A DNA stretch of 64,000 nucleotides from Geomonas sp. RF6 (GTDB lineage: Bacteria > Desulfobacterota > Desulfuromonadia > Geobacterales > Geobacteraceae): positions 265,001-329,000 of the forward strand of contig NZ_CP087999.1 of assembly GCF_021044625.1 (NCBI RefSeq), in the 5' to 3' direction. Below, in pieces: positions 44,362-53,801 of this stretch. Position numbers and translations under genes: made by a program. Under the pieces are notes generated by a model, which worked only from the letters and a program-made list of their open reading frames with translations, did no database searches and had not been told where the DNA came from. Position 1 is the first letter of the stretch, and every line of letters begins with the position of its first letter.

Positions 44362-45240
44362 CTAGTTGAACACCCGGGCGAGCCGAAGCCCCTTCCGGGG
44401 ATCGTGCTGGGCCACCGCCGCAAGGCGCTCGCCGCTGCAAAGCCGCACCATCTCCCCCGGTGCGAGCTCCGGTGCGGGGGACTCCAAATCTCCCGCGGCG
44501 GGGACGACGCCGTTTGCCACCTTGCGCGCACCCCCCTCGTTCAGCGCCACTTCCTTCAGGTGCGAGAGCGCCCGCTCCACAGGGACGAGAACCGGTGCCC
44601 CTCCCGTCTTCAGCGTCTCGGCGCTCAGCGCATCCTCCTCCGCAAAGAGCCCGCTCCTCAGGCGGCGCAGCTCCACGAGGTGGGCGCCGCAGCCGAGGGC
44701 CTCGCCGATGTCGTGGGCAAGGGTGCGCACGTAGGTGCCGCGCGAGCAGCTCACGGTAAAGGATGCCTCCGGTAGAGCGATCCAGTCGAAGGTGATGGAG
44801 TGGATCTCCACCGGGCGCTCCTCCCGCTCCACCTCCTCGCCGCGGCGCGCGAGCTTGTACAGGGGAACTCCGTCCCGCTTCAGCGCCGAGAACATGGGGG
44901 GAAGCTGCATTATCTTCCCGAGGAAGGCGCGCGCCACACGCTCCAGTTCTTCAGGGGTCACCCCCTCCCACTCCCGCTCCCGCAGGACCTTCCCGGTGCG
45001 GTCCTGGGTATCGGTGCAGACCCCGAGCTTAAGCTGCGCCCGGTACACCTTCACCGACTCGTCCAGAAACTGGATCGCCTTCGTGCCGTCCCCTATGGCG
45101 ACCGGGAGTACCCCGGTGGCGAAAGGGTCGAGGGTCCCTGTGTGCCCCACCTTCTTTATGCCGGTGACGCGGCGCACGAGGGAAACCATGTCGTGCGAGG
45201 TCGCCCCCTGGGGCTTGTCTACTACCAGAAATCCGTCCAT
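44362..45240 (-). CDS. truB: tRNA pseudouridine-55 synthase
   Basis: A 292-residue enzyme. ATG 45240 begins MDGFLVVDKPQGATSHDMV two bases after the nrnA stop; an upstream extension is not supported. Catalytic Asp38 lies in KVGHTGTLDPFATGVLP. YKLARRGEEVER and CSRGTYVRTLAHDIGEALG are conserved downstream, and a PUA-like C-terminus covers about 220-292. It isomerises U55 in the T loop of tRNAs. Confidence 0.96.
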   Translation of the reverse strand: MDGFLVVDKPQGATSHDMVSLVRRVTGIKKVGHTGTLDPFATGVLPVAIGDGTKAIQFLDESVKVYRAQLKLGVCTDTQDRTGKVLREREWEGVTPEELERVARAFLGKIMQLPPMFSALKRDGVPLYKLARRGEEVEREERPVEIHSITFDWIALPEASFTVSCSRGTYVRTLAHDIGEALGCGAHLVELRRLRSGLFAEEDALSAETLKTGGAPVLVPVERALSHLKEVALNEGGARKVANGVVPAAGDLESPAPELAPGEMVRLCSGERLAAVAQHDPRKGLRLARVFN

Positions 45241-45242
45241 GC

Positions 45243-46202
45243 TCAAAGTTTCTGTTCCAGCCGTTCGAAGACCGCACCCTTCACCTCGGCAAGGGTCCCC
45301 GCCACCGTGCATCCGGCGGCGTTGTGGTGCCCCCCTCCCCCAAAGAGCGCGGAGAGCTCCGCCACGTTTACCTTCCCCTTCGACCTGAAGCCGACCTTGA
45401 AGACCCCGTCCTTCACCTCGCGGAAAAAGAGCGCCACCTCCACACCCTTTATCTGCCGGGCGTAGTTGATAAAACCGTCGGTGAGCTCGGCGCTCCCCCC
45501 GGTCCTGCGGTACATCTCCAGCGTGACGGTAATGGAGGCGTAGCGCCCGGAAGGGGATACGGTGAGATCGGAGAGGGCGAGCGCCAGGAGGTCCTGCCGG
45601 GCCTTCGGGTAGCTCTCAAAGAGAGGCTCCGTAACGGTCCACGGCTGTACCCCGAGACCTACCATCGCACCCGCGATGGCGAACGCCTCCGGGTTGGAGT
45701 TCGAGTAGTGGAAGCTGCCGGTGTCGGAGATGACCGCTGTGTAGATGCAAAGGGCGGTCGGATAATCGGGGGTGAGTCCGGAGCCGCTGATGACCCGGTA
45801 GATGAGGGCGCCGGTGGCGCAGGCCTCGGGGTCGATCAGGTTGATGGCGCCGAAATTTTCGCAGCTTAAGTGGTGGTCTATGTTTATGAAGCTCCCGATC
45901 GTGCCGCAGGCGGCGATTTCCTTCCCGGCGCGGCGGAACTCGCCGACGTCGAGGACGAAGCAGACGTCGTACTGCCGCTCCGGTACGTGCCGCAGCACCT
46001 GCTCCGACATCGGGAGAAACTGGTACGTCTCCGGTACGGGATCGATGAGGTGGACCGTGACGTCCTTCCCCAGGCGCGCCAGGTGGTTGCCGAGCGCGAG
46101 GGCGGAGCCGACGGCGTCGCCGTCCGGCCCCTCGTGGGTGGTGACCAGAAAGGAGTGGTGCCGCTCTATCGCTGCAACGATATCAGCTATTATCGCCTTC
46201 AT
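45243..46202 (-). CDS. nrnA: DHH-family oligoribonuclease/pAp phosphatase
   Basis: A 319-residue NrnA-type protein. TTHEGPDGDAVGSALAL (about 20-36) and NIDHHLSCENFG (DHH, about 106-117) form the DHH domain; GKVNVAELSALFGGGGHHNAAGC near 275-297 is the DHHA1 domain. It removes short RNA oligonucleotides and 3'-phosphoadenosine phosphate. Its start lies inside the end of rbfA (20-base overlap), a usual position in this operon. Confidence 0.93.
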   Translation of the reverse strand: MKAIIADIVAAIERHHSFLVTTHEGPDGDAVGSALALGNHLARLGKDVTVHLIDPVPETYQFLPMSEQVLRHVPERQYDVCFVLDVGEFRRAGKEIAACGTIGSFINIDHHLSCENFGAINLIDPEACATGALIYRVISGSGLTPDYPTALCIYTAVISDTGSFHYSNSNPEAFAIAGAMVGLGVQPWTVTEPLFESYPKARQDLLALALSDLTVSPSGRYASITVTLEMYRRTGGSAELTDGFINYARQIKGVEVALFFREVKDGVFKVGFRSKGKVNVAELSALFGGGGHHNAAGCTVAGTLAEVKGAVFERLEQKL

Positions 46203-46542
46203 CCTGCGAGCCTACCTCTTTGAGAATCTTGTCGATGTGGAAGCCGTATTCCAGGGAGGTGTCGTAGCGGAAGCGGATCTCGGGGGTGAAGCGCATCTGC
46301 AGCACGCGCCCGACCTCCTTGCGGATGAAGCCGCGGGCGCTGTTTAGCCCCGCTTCGGTCCCCTTCTTCTCCTCGTCGCTCTCCATGACCGTGAAGTAGA
46401 TCGTGGCCTGGTGATTGTCGTCGGTGACCTTTACCCCGGTGATGGTGACAAACCCGATGCGCGGGTCCTTCAGCCCCTTCACCAGGAGCTCCGAGACGAT
46501 CTTGTGGATCGCCTCGGCTACTTTATCAGAACGCTTGTGCAT
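46183..46542 (-). CDS. rbfA: Ribosome-binding factor A
   Basis: A 119-residue RbfA. KRSDKVAEAIHKIVSELL, DPRIGFVTITGVKVTDD and FTPEIRFRYDTSLEYGFHIDKIL are the family hallmarks. It helps 30S subunit maturation near helix 1 of 16S rRNA. It lies 79 bases after infB and overlaps nrnA by 20 bases. A CCCTCCCTTCACGGGAGGGG hairpin-like repeat lies in the gap to infB. Confidence 0.96.
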   Translation of the reverse strand: MHKRSDKVAEAIHKIVSELLVKGLKDPRIGFVTITGVKVTDDNHQATIYFTVMESDEEKKGTEAGLNSARGFIRKEVGRVLQMRFTPEIRFRYDTSLEYGFHIDKILKEVGSQDEGDNS

Positions 46543-46621
46543 ATCGACTTCCTATATCAGTACCCCCTCCCGTGAAGGGAGGGGGGGAGAAGCGGTGGGA
46601 CACGCCCGTGGTGGGGCGCTG

Positions 46622-49579
46622 TTACAGCTTCCCGGCGACCTTCTCCATCTCGAACGCCTCGATGATGTCGCCGGTCTTGATGTCGTTGTAGTTTTCCAGC
46701 GAGATACCGCACTCGTACCCGGTGGCGACATCCTTGACGTCGTCCTTGAAGCGCCTGAGGCTGGCGAGCTTCCCTTCGTACACGACCTTGTTGTCGCGGA
46801 CGAGGCGGGCCTGTGCGTTCCTGACGATCTTCCCGTCGAGGACGTAGCTCCCGGCGACGTTGCCGTGCTTCGGCACCGAGAAGACCTCGCGGACCTCGGC
46901 GCGGCCGAGGAACTTCTCCCTGAAGGTCGGCTCCAGGAGCCCCTCCATCGCCTTCTTGATGTCGTCCACGGCGTCGTAGATGATGTTGTAGAGCCTGAGA
47001 TCGACCCCTTCCTTCTCCGCCAGCGAGGCGGCCTTCACCTCGGGGCGTACGTTGAAGCCGAGGATGATGGCGTTGGAAGCGGTGGCCAGGTTCACGTCCG
47101 TCTCGGTGATCGCGCCGACGGAGGCGTGGATCACGTTCAGGCGGATCGCGTCGGTGGAGAGCTTGCGCAGCGATTCGGAAACCGCCTCCACGGAACCCTG
47201 CACGTCCCCTTTCACGATGACGTTCAGGTCCTTCACCTCCCCCTTCTGGATCTGCTCGTAGAGCTGCTCCAGCGAGAGCTTGCTGTGCTTGGCGAGTTCC
47301 GCCTCCCTGAGCTTCATCTGGCGGTGGTTCGCGATCTCTTTCGCCTGCTTCTCGTCCGCCATGGCGACAAAGATGTCACCCGCGTCCGGCACCCCGGTGA
47401 AGCCGATGACCTCGACCGGCATCGCGGGACCCGCGGCAAGGACCTTCTCCCCGCGGTCGTTCTGCATGGCGCGCACCCTGCCGTAGTGCACCCCGGCGAC
47501 GTAGTAGTCGCCGTTTTTCAGGGTACCTTCCTGGACAAGCACCGTGGCCACCGGGCCGCGACCCTTGTCGAGCTTCGCCTCCACGATCGTGCCGCGTGCC
47601 GGCTTGTCCGGGTTCGCCTTCAGCTCCAGGACGTCCGCCTGCAGAAGGACCATCTCCAGAAGTGCGGGGAGGTTCATCTTCTTCTTCGCGGAGACTTCCA
47701 CGAAGATCGTGTCGCCACCCCACTCCTCGCTCACAAGACCAAACTCCATGAGCTCCTGCTTCACCTTCGCCGGGTTGGCATCCGGCTTGTCGATCTTGTT
47801 GATCGCCACGATGATCGGGACGCCGGCGGCTTTGGAGTGGTTCACCGCCTCGCGGGTCTGGGGCATGACGCCGTCATCGGCCGCCACCACGAGGATGACG
47901 ATGTCGGTGACCTTCGCCCCCCTGGCGCGCATCGCGGTGAACGCCTCGTGACCCGGGGTGTCGAGGAAGGTGATCTTGCGCCCGTCGAGCTCCACGTCGT
48001 AGGCACCGATGTGCTGGGTGATCCCGCCGGCCTCGCCGGCGATGACGTTCGCCTCGCGGATGGCGTCCAGAAGGCTCGTTTTGCCGTGGTCGACGTGACC
48101 CATGATGGTGACGACCGGCGGCCTCTTCTGCAGCGATTCCGGCGCGTCCGGCGCCGCCTCGAGGATCTCGTCCACGTCGAGCGCCACGCTCTCGATCTCG
48201 TAGCCGAAATCGGTGGCGAGGATCGTCGCGGTGTCGAAGTCCAGCGGATGGTTGATGGTGGCCATGACCCCCATCTTCATGAGAGCCCTGATGAGATCGG
48301 TCGCCTTGATCCCCATCCTCTTGGCGAGCTCGCCGACGGAGATCGACTCGCCGATCTTGATGATCCTCTTGATGGCCTTCGGTACGGTGATCTCGGTCTT
48401 CTTCCCGATCTGCACCTTCTCGACCTTCCTCTTACCCTTGCCGGTGCGCGGCCCGGGCTCGAAGACCCTCTCGCGCTTGTCGAAGAGATCCGGTTTCTCG
48501 AAATCCTTCTTCTTCGCGGCAGGACCCTTCTTGCCGTTCTTGTAGTCCGTGGCGGGAGGAGCTGCCTTCCTCCCCCCCTTCCTGCGATCGTCCGCCAGGG
48601 CGTTCGGATCTACCGGGGCAAGGGGAGCGGGGCGATCAGGACGGGGAGCGGGGCGCTCGCCGGGGCGACCCGGTGCCGGCCTCTCTCCCGGACGTCCCGC
48701 GCCGGGGCGTGCCGGACGCTCGGTGCCGGGACGCTCCACTCCGCGGGGGCGCTCCCCTGCCGGGCGCTGGTACTCGCGGCGCTCGCTGGGGGTGCGCTGT
48801 GCGGGGATCGGGATCTCCACACGGCCGAGGATGCGGGCGCGGGTAGGGGTTGCCTTCTCCGGCTCTCCCGGCTTCGCAGCGGCTGCGGCCGGTTGCGCCG
48901 GGGCGCCCTCGGAGGGGACGGCACCTTGCGGGGCGGCGCCTTGCACAGGGGCGCTCTCCGCCGCTTTCGGCGCCTGGACCGGCTCGGCCGGCTGCACCGG
49001 CTCCGCCGCCGCTACCGGCTCGGGAACAACGACAGTTGCGGGCTTCGCCTGTACCGGAGCCTCTTCCGCGACGGGCGCGGCCTGCGCGGGCTTCGCCGCC
49101 TCAACCGGCTCGACCGGCTTCTCCGGCTCCGCTGCGGGGGGCGCCGGCTTCACCGCCTCGACCGGCGGCGCAGGGCGCTCAATGATCCGGGCACGCGGCG
49201 CGGGCTCTATAATCCTTGCGGAAGGCGCTTTCGGCGGGGCGGGCCTTTCGGGCTCGGCCGGAGCGGCCGGAGCTGCGGCGACCGGGGGTTCCGGAGTTTC
49301 CACCGCAGGAGCCTCGACGGGCTCGGCGGCAGCCGCCTCGACAGGAGCTTCCGCCACCTTGCGACGGCGGATCAGAGTGGGCTTCACCCGGACTTCCTCC
49401 TGGGCGGCGGCCTCTTTGTGGCCGGAGGGGGCAGGAGCGGACAGCGCCTTGACATCGGCATCTTCAATGACAGCCATATGATTTTTGACGGTTACGCCTC
49501 TTTCGGCCAGCCGTGCCATAACCTCCTTATTATCGATCCCCAGCTGCTGTGCCAGCTCGTATACGCGGGTTTTGCTCAT
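46622..49579 (-). CDS. infB: Translation initiation factor IF-2
   Basis: A 985-residue IF-2. The N-terminal IF2_N domain (1-45, [20 protein letters not shown]) is followed by a very long Ala/Pro/Glu-rich and then Arg/Pro/Gly-rich linker (about 50-330). A second IF2_N-like segment lies at about 405-455. The G domain carries [15 protein letters not shown] near 493, DTPGHEAF and NKIDKPDA; domains II-IV follow. It brings fMet-tRNA to the 30S subunit. The linker's biased composition makes a 1,288-codon open frame on the other strand, which is not a gene. It begins directly next to the ylxR stop. Confidence 0.97.
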   Translation of the reverse strand: MSKTRVYELAQQLGIDNKEVMARLAERGVTVKNHMAVIEDADVKALSAPAPSGHKEAAAQEEVRVKPTLIRRRKVAEAPVEAAAAEPVEAPAVETPEPPVAAAPAAPAEPERPAPPKAPSARIIEPAPRARIIERPAPPVEAVKPAPPAAEPEKPVEPVEAAKPAQAAPVAEEAPVQAKPATVVVPEPVAAAEPVQPAEPVQAPKAAESAPVQGAAPQGAVPSEGAPAQPAAAAAKPGEPEKATPTRARILGRVEIPIPAQRTPSERREYQRPAGERPRGVERPGTERPARPGAGRPGERPAPGRPGERPAPRPDRPAPLAPVDPNALADDRRKGGRKAAPPATDYKNGKKGPAAKKKDFEKPDLFDKRERVFEPGPRTGKGKRKVEKVQIGKKTEITVPKAIKRIIKIGESISVGELAKRMGIKATDLIRALMKMGVMATINHPLDFDTATILATDFGYEIESVALDVDEILEAAPDAPESLQKRPPVVTIMGHVDHGKTSLLDAIREANVIAGEAGGITQHIGAYDVELDGRKITFLDTPGHEAFTAMRARGAKVTDIVILVVAADDGVMPQTREAVNHSKAAGVPIIVAINKIDKPDANPAKVKQELMEFGLVSEEWGGDTIFVEVSAKKKMNLPALLEMVLLQADVLELKANPDKPARGTIVEAKLDKGRGPVATVLVQEGTLKNGDYYVAGVHYGRVRAMQNDRGEKVLAAGPAMPVEVIGFTGVPDAGDIFVAMADEKQAKEIANHRQMKLREAELAKHSKLSLEQLYEQIQKGEVKDLNVIVKGDVQGSVEAVSESLRKLSTDAIRLNVIHASVGAITETDVNLATASNAIILGFNVRPEVKAASLAEKEGVDLRLYNIIYDAVDDIKKAMEGLLEPTFREKFLGRAEVREVFSVPKHGNVAGSYVLDGKIVRNAQARLVRDNKVVYEGKLASLRRFKDDVKDVATGYECGISLENYNDIKTGDIIEAFEMEKVAGKL

Positions 49580-50173
49580 CTACTCACGCTCCTCCTGAAG
49601 GAAGTTCCTGTACTTCTCCAACTCTACCCCTATCGACCCGATGAAGCCGCTGTTCAGGACGACCAGAACGCTTCTCAGCTCTTTACCTATAAGCGCCCCG
49701 AGGCGCTCCTTGTCAAACAGCGTCGCGCACCGGACGTTGTGCGCCCGGGCGATCCCCCTGAACTTTTCCGCAATGTCGGGGGAGGTGTCCTCGGCCACAA
49801 AGAGGATGCCGCTTCCCCCTTTCTTCAGATGATCGAGCACCTGGTCCGAGCCCGAGACGACCTTCCCCCCCTTGTTGGCGAGGGAGATGTAGGAGGCGAC
49901 CCGCTGCTCCAGCCTCTCCTTTACCTGGGAGTGGAGCGCATCCGGCTGCGCACCGTGCACCTCCTGCTTGAAGCCGCGGGAGAATTGCCTCTTCTGGGCG
50001 GCCGCTTGCAGGCACGACGAGCGTATGCAGGTGTACACGCCTCGCCCGGGAAGCTTCTGCAGGAGGTCGAAAACCACGCTGCCGTCCGGTGCGAGCACGA
50101 AGCGCAGGAGCTCTCCCTTGTCCTGCACGGTGCGGCAGGCAAGACAGCTTCTCTGGGGATCGGCCTTCGGCAT
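49580..50173 (-). CDS. YlxR-L7Ae fusion RNA-binding protein
   Basis: A 197-residue fusion. Residues 1-80 are a YlxR (DUF448) domain: RSCLACRTVQDKGELLRF and KLPGRGVYTC. Residues about 95-190 resemble the ribosomal L7Ae/L30e fold (LANKGGKVVSGSDQVLDHLKKG, ILFVAEDTSPDIAEKF). In Firmicutes the two are separate genes (ylxR, ylxQ) in the same operon position; here they are one polypeptide. The L7Ae half probably binds kink-turn RNA; YlxR has been linked to RNase P in other bacteria. Located between nusA (eight bases) and infB (adjacent). Confidence 0.9.
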   Translation of the reverse strand: MPKADPQRSCLACRTVQDKGELLRFVLAPDGSVVFDLLQKLPGRGVYTCIRSSCLQAAAQKRQFSRGFKQEVHGAQPDALHSQVKERLEQRVASYISLANKGGKVVSGSDQVLDHLKKGGSGILFVAEDTSPDIAEKFRGIARAHNVRCATLFDKERLGALIGKELRSVLVVLNSGFIGSIGVELEKYRNFLQEERE

Positions 50174-50181
50174 GGAGCCCC

Positions 50182-51345
50182 TTATTCTTCCGCCTCGGCG
50201 GCCGGCGCGCTCTCGGCGGGCTCGGCGACGTTGCCGGAGACCTCTTCGGCCTCCCCTTCCTCTTCGGCGGTGCCGTCATAGGAGGCGAACTGCTGCAGCT
50301 CGGCCTCTGCCATGCGCGTCTCGCTCTTTATGTCGATCTTCCAGCCGGTGAGCTTCGCCGCCAGGCGCACGTTCTGGCCGCGCTTGCCGATGGCGAGGGA
50401 AAGCTGGTCGTCCGCCACGATGACCTCCATGGCGTAGTCCTCGTCGTCCACATACACCTTGGAGACGACAGCAGGTGCCAGTGCGTTGCAGGCAAAGCGG
50501 GCGATGTCGTCGGACCAGGGGATGATGTCGATCTTCTCACCCCTGAGCTCGCTCACCACGTTCTGCACGCGGCTGCCGCGCATACCGACGCAGGCGCCGA
50601 CCGGGTCCACATCCGCATCGTGGGAGTAGACGGCGATCTTCGCGCGCCCGCCCGGCTCGCGCACGACCCCCTTGATCTCCACGATCCCCTCGGCGATCTC
50701 CGGCACCTCCGCCTCGAAAAGCTTCGCGAGCATCCCCGGCGCGGTGCGGGAGAGCATGATCTGGGGCCCCTTCGTGGTCATGCGGATCTCGGTGATGATC
50801 GCCTTCACGCGGTCACCCTGGCGGTACACCTCGCGGGGGGCCTGCTCCTTGTGCGGGAGAAGCGCCTCGGCGCGCCCGAGGTCGACGATGAGGTCACCCT
50901 TCTCGAAGCGGCGCACGACGCCGTTCACGATTTCCGAGATACGCTCCTGGAACTCGTTGTAGATCGTCTCGCGCTCTGCCTCGCGCACCCTCTGGATGAT
51001 GACCTGCTTCGCAGTCTGCGCCGCGATGCGGGAGAAGCCGCTGGCGTCCATCTTCATGCCGATGGAGTCCCCCACTTCCACCTCCGGGTCCTCCTCGCGC
51101 GCCTCGTCGAGCTCGATCTCCCTGTACGAGTCTTGCACCTCATCCACCACGGTCACGAATTCGAAGAGCTCAACCTCGCCTATCTCCGGGTTGTAGTGGG
51201 CCTCAAGGTCACGGGTGTTGCGGAACTTCTTGTTGGCGGCAGTAAGCACCGCCTGTTCCAGCGCCTCTACGACCACGGCCTTATCTATCCCCTTCTCTTT
51301 GACAATCTGATCTATGGTGTGCTTGAGGTTAAAGCTCGTTTCCAC
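50182..51345 (-). CDS. nusA: Transcription termination/antitermination factor NusA (short form)
   Basis: A 387-residue NusA. The N-terminal RNA polymerase-binding domain (1-130), S1 domain ([13 protein letters not shown] at about 179), and two KH domains ([19 protein letters not shown] near 250 and [20 protein letters not shown] near 317) are all present. The protein stops after an acidic tail ([12 protein letters not shown]...), lacking the AR1/AR2 repeats of E. coli NusA (495 residues). It controls pausing and termination and may act on the terminator in its own operon leader. It is 45 bases after rimP. Confidence 0.96.
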   Translation of the reverse strand: METSFNLKHTIDQIVKEKGIDKAVVVEALEQAVLTAANKKFRNTRDLEAHYNPEIGEVELFEFVTVVDEVQDSYREIELDEAREEDPEVEVGDSIGMKMDASGFSRIAAQTAKQVIIQRVREAERETIYNEFQERISEIVNGVVRRFEKGDLIVDLGRAEALLPHKEQAPREVYRQGDRVKAIITEIRMTTKGPQIMLSRTAPGMLAKLFEAEVPEIAEGIVEIKGVVREPGGRAKIAVYSHDADVDPVGACVGMRGSRVQNVVSELRGEKIDIIPWSDDIARFACNALAPAVVSKVYVDDEDYAMEVIVADDQLSLAIGKRGQNVRLAAKLTGWKIDIKSETRMAEAELQQFASYDGTAEEEGEAEEVSGNVAEPAESAPAAEAEE

Positions 51346-51390
51346 GTCACTGTCTCCTTCGACTCGCTGATTATATATGGTTGTAATGCG

Positions 51391-51870
51391 CTAGAATTCA
51401 AATTCCAGATTGGCCTTAGCCACCTTATCCAGCGGGATCGAGGCGTGCTGCCCTTCCTTCAGCGCGATACTTATTACCCCTTCCGAGATCCCCTTCAGTT
51501 CACCGAGGAAGGTCTTCCGCTTGTTGCCGTCTTCGTCGGGAAGGAGCTCGTACGTCTTTACCTTCACCAGCCGCCCGACGTACCGCTCGTAGTCCGCCAC
51601 CTTTTTCAGCGGGCGGCAAACCCCCGGGGAGGAGACTTCGAGGGTGTAGTTGTCGGAAATGAAGTCCTCGGCGTCGAGGATATCGGAGAGCTCCCTGCTG
51701 ACCGCAGCGCAGTCGTCGAGGCTGACCCCCCCTTCCTTGTCGATGAAAAGGCGCGCGACCATATCCCTTCCTTCGCGCTTGTACTCCAGGTCCACCATCT
51801 CCATACCGAGCGAGGAGAGGAGTCGTTCGGCAATCTCACCGAGCCTTGTCGCAACGTCAACTTTTGCCAT
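51391..51870 (-). CDS. rimP: Ribosome maturation factor RimP
   Basis: A 159-residue RimP. ATG 51870 is preferred; a TTG three codons upstream (51879) is in frame and possible. LGMEMVDLEYKREG, VSLDDCAAVSRELSDILDAED and TLEVSSPGVCRPLKK are family hallmarks. It acts in 30S assembly. First gene of the rimP-nusA-infB operon, with a terminator hairpin ending about 17 bases upstream. Confidence 0.95.
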   Translation of the reverse strand: MAKVDVATRLGEIAERLLSSLGMEMVDLEYKREGRDMVARLFIDKEGGVSLDDCAAVSRELSDILDAEDFISDNYTLEVSSPGVCRPLKKVADYERYVGRLVKVKTYELLPDEDGNKRKTFLGELKGISEGVISIALKEGQHASIPLDKVAKANLEFEF

Positions 51871-51886
51871 TTTTGCCAATTCCCAT

Positions 51887-51917
51887 AAAAAAAAGTGAGC
51901 CTGAGGAGCTCACTTTT
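51887..51917 (-). terminator. Leader terminator/attenuator of the rimP-nusA-infB operon
   Basis: On the minus strand AAAAGTGAGC and GCTCACTTTT pair around a TCCTCAG loop, followed by a total of eight T, ending about 17 bases before the rimP ATG. TCACTCAAAAGTGA just before it forms an alternative small hairpin using the same left arm. A possible leader peptide of five codons (ATG TTC ACT CAA AAG TGA) ends inside the left arm. This is a typical attenuator layout. Confidence 0.75.
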
Positions 51918-51941
51918 GAGTGAACATTAACTTGTCACCCA

Positions 51942-51970
51942 TATTTAGCATGGAAAGAGTGTGGATGCAA
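51942..51970 (-). promoter_or_regulatory. Promoter of the rimP operon
   Basis: On the minus strand TTGCAT (51970-51965) and TAAATA (51947-51942) are exactly 17 bases apart. Transcription would start near 51935, giving a leader of about 65 bases that consists mostly of the attenuator hairpin. Confidence 0.7.
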
Positions 51971-52415
51971 GAGCTTTTTTTAGAGAATTCCTGCAATTGC
52001 CAATGTGTGGGAGGCGTGGTGAAGGGGTGCGCAGGTAGTGCGCCGCTCCCCTTCACAAAGAAGGAGCGAGTCTCACGCAATTGCTTCACTTTTCTTCCTT
52101 TAACTGTTATAAATGGGGCTCCGGCTGCGCCGCGACTGAACGGTTCGTGCCTGTCCGGTACTCGGCCTATTCTGACTCTTTTCATCGTCACCTTGCTGCA
52201 GGCGTCATCCCCCCCTGTAGACCTCGCAATGCATCCATCGGCGATCAGATCGGGACGTGATTTTGTCGAAGAAGTACCAGTGTCATGATATCAGGGAAGG
52301 GAGCTCCATGGAAAGGACCTCTTTCCCCCGACCTGTTCACAGTGTAAAAGGAGCGGGCATCATCCCCTCTTTCAGCTTTAGATCAATCTAATCCAATCCA
52401 CTCCCAGGAGAAGAC
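51971..52415. other. Divergent intergenic region between rimP operon and thrC
   Basis: The region holds a strong hairpin at 52019-52056 (GTGAAGGGG / CCCCTTCAC with inner GCGC pairs) and no recognisable tRNA or protein gene. Frames of 93 and 122 codons overlap each other on opposite strands and look spurious. A thrC promoter was not clearly found; AGGAG is 8 bases before its ATG. Confidence 0.45.
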
Positions 52416-53801
52416 ATGAAATACCTTAGCACCAGGGGAAAGATCGAGCCGATCGGCTTCAAGGACGCAGTCATGATGGGGCTCGCCACCGACGGAGGGC
52501 TCATCCTCCCCGAAGAGATCCCCGCCATCGACCAGAAGACGCTCGCGGCATGGCGCAACCTCTCCTACTGCGACCTCGCCTTCGAGATCATCTCGCTCTA
52601 TGCCGACGACATCCCGCCGGCTGTGCTGAGGGAGCTGATCGAGCGCTCCTACGCCACCTTCCGCCACCCGGAGACGACCCCCCTTGTGCAGAAGGACGGG
52701 GTGTACATCCTGGAGCTCTTCCACGGCCCGACCCTCGCCTTCAAGGACGTGGCACTGCAGCTTCTGGGGAACCTCTTCGAGTACCTCCTGAAGGAGCGCG
52801 GGGAGCGCCTGAACATCCTCGGCGCCACCTCCGGCGACACCGGGAGCGCGGCGATTGCCGGGGTGCGCGGCAAGGAGAACATCAATATCTTCATCCTGCA
52901 CCCGCACCTGAAGACCTCGCCGATCCAGGCGCGCCAGATGACGACGGTGCTCGACGCGAACGTGCACAACATCGCGGTGAAGGGGACCTTCGACGACTGC
53001 CAGGGGATCGTGAAGTCCCTCTTCAACGACCTGGAGTTCAAGAAGGAGTACTCCCTCGGTGCTGTGAACTCCATCAACTGGGCCCGTGTCCTTGCCCAGG
53101 TCGTCTACTACTTCTACGCCTGGGGGCGCCTGCCGCAGGACAGGGAGGTCACCTTCGCGGTGCCGACCGGGAACTTCGGGGACATCTTCGCGGGGTACGT
53201 GGCGAAGAGGATGGGGCTCCCGGTGCAGAAGCTTCTCCTGGCCACAAACGAGAACAATATCCTCAGCCGCTTCGTGAAAGAGGGGGACTACTCCCTCGGC
53301 ACCGTCGTGCAGACGGTCTCCCCCTCCATGGACATCCAGCTCGCCTCCAACTTCGAGCGCTACCTTTACTTCCTCTACGACGAGGAGAGCGGGCGGGTGC
53401 GCGACGCCTTCTGCGCCCTGGAGAAGGACGGTCGCATCGTCTTCACCGACGAGGAGCTGGCGCGTGTTCAGGAGGAATTCTCCACCGCCTCGGTCGGTGA
53501 GCAGGAGACAATCGACACCATCGCCGAGTTCTACAAGAAGACCGGCTACCTCCTCGACCCGCACACAGCCGTCGGGGTGCGCGCGGCGCAGACGCAGGTC
53601 ACCGACGGCTCCGCCGCCGTGTGCCTTGCCACCGCCCACCCCGCGAAGTTCGGTGAGGCGGTGGAGCGCGGCATCGGGTTCCCGCCGCCGCTGCCCCCGG
53701 AGCTCGCTGCTCTTGAGAGCCTGCCGACCCGCTGCGAGGTCATGGACCCCGACCAGGAGGGTGTGAAGCGCTTCCTCATGGAGAAGGCGGGGAGCGTCTG
53801 A
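52416..53801 (+). CDS. thrC: Threonine synthase
   Basis: A 461-residue PLP enzyme. YLSTRGKIEPIGFKDAVMMGLATDGGLILP is the N-terminal signature (residues 3-32), the PLP lysine is Lys110 in FHGPTLAFKD, and ILGATSGDTGSAA binds phosphate near 138. FAVPTGNFGDIFAGY is near 246. It converts O-phosphohomoserine to threonine. This long form is the class with extra C-terminal region, as in E. coli. Ribosome site AGGAG. The stop overlaps the phosphatase gene by one base. Confidence 0.96.
   Translation: MKYLSTRGKIEPIGFKDAVMMGLATDGGLILPEEIPAIDQKTLAAWRNLSYCDLAFEIISLYADDIPPAVLRELIERSYATFRHPETTPLVQKDGVYILELFHGPTLAFKDVALQLLGNLFEYLLKERGERLNILGATSGDTGSAAIAGVRGKENINIFILHPHLKTSPIQARQMTTVLDANVHNIAVKGTFDDCQGIVKSLFNDLEFKKEYSLGAVNSINWARVLAQVVYYFYAWGRLPQDREVTFAVPTGNFGDIFAGYVAKRMGLPVQKLLLATNENNILSRFVKEGDYSLGTVVQTVSPSMDIQLASNFERYLYFLYDEESGRVRDAFCALEKDGRIVFTDEELARVQEEFSTASVGEQETIDTIAEFYKKTGYLLDPHTAVGVRAAQTQVTDGSAAVCLATAHPAKFGEAVERGIGFPPPLPPELAALESLPTRCEVMDPDQEGVKRFLMEKAGSV

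Noticed and set aside
46415-50281. A 1,288-codon open frame on the plus strand
   Set aside because: It is antisense to rbfA, infB, the YlxR-L7Ae gene and part of nusA. The composition (Leu/Asp/Arg/Gly-rich, repetitive) mirrors the Ala/Pro/Glu-rich linker of IF-2 and no family is recognisable.
51910-52191. A 93-codon minus-strand gene upstream of rimP
   Set aside because: It overlaps the rimP promoter and leader; only its last five codons could matter as a leader peptide.
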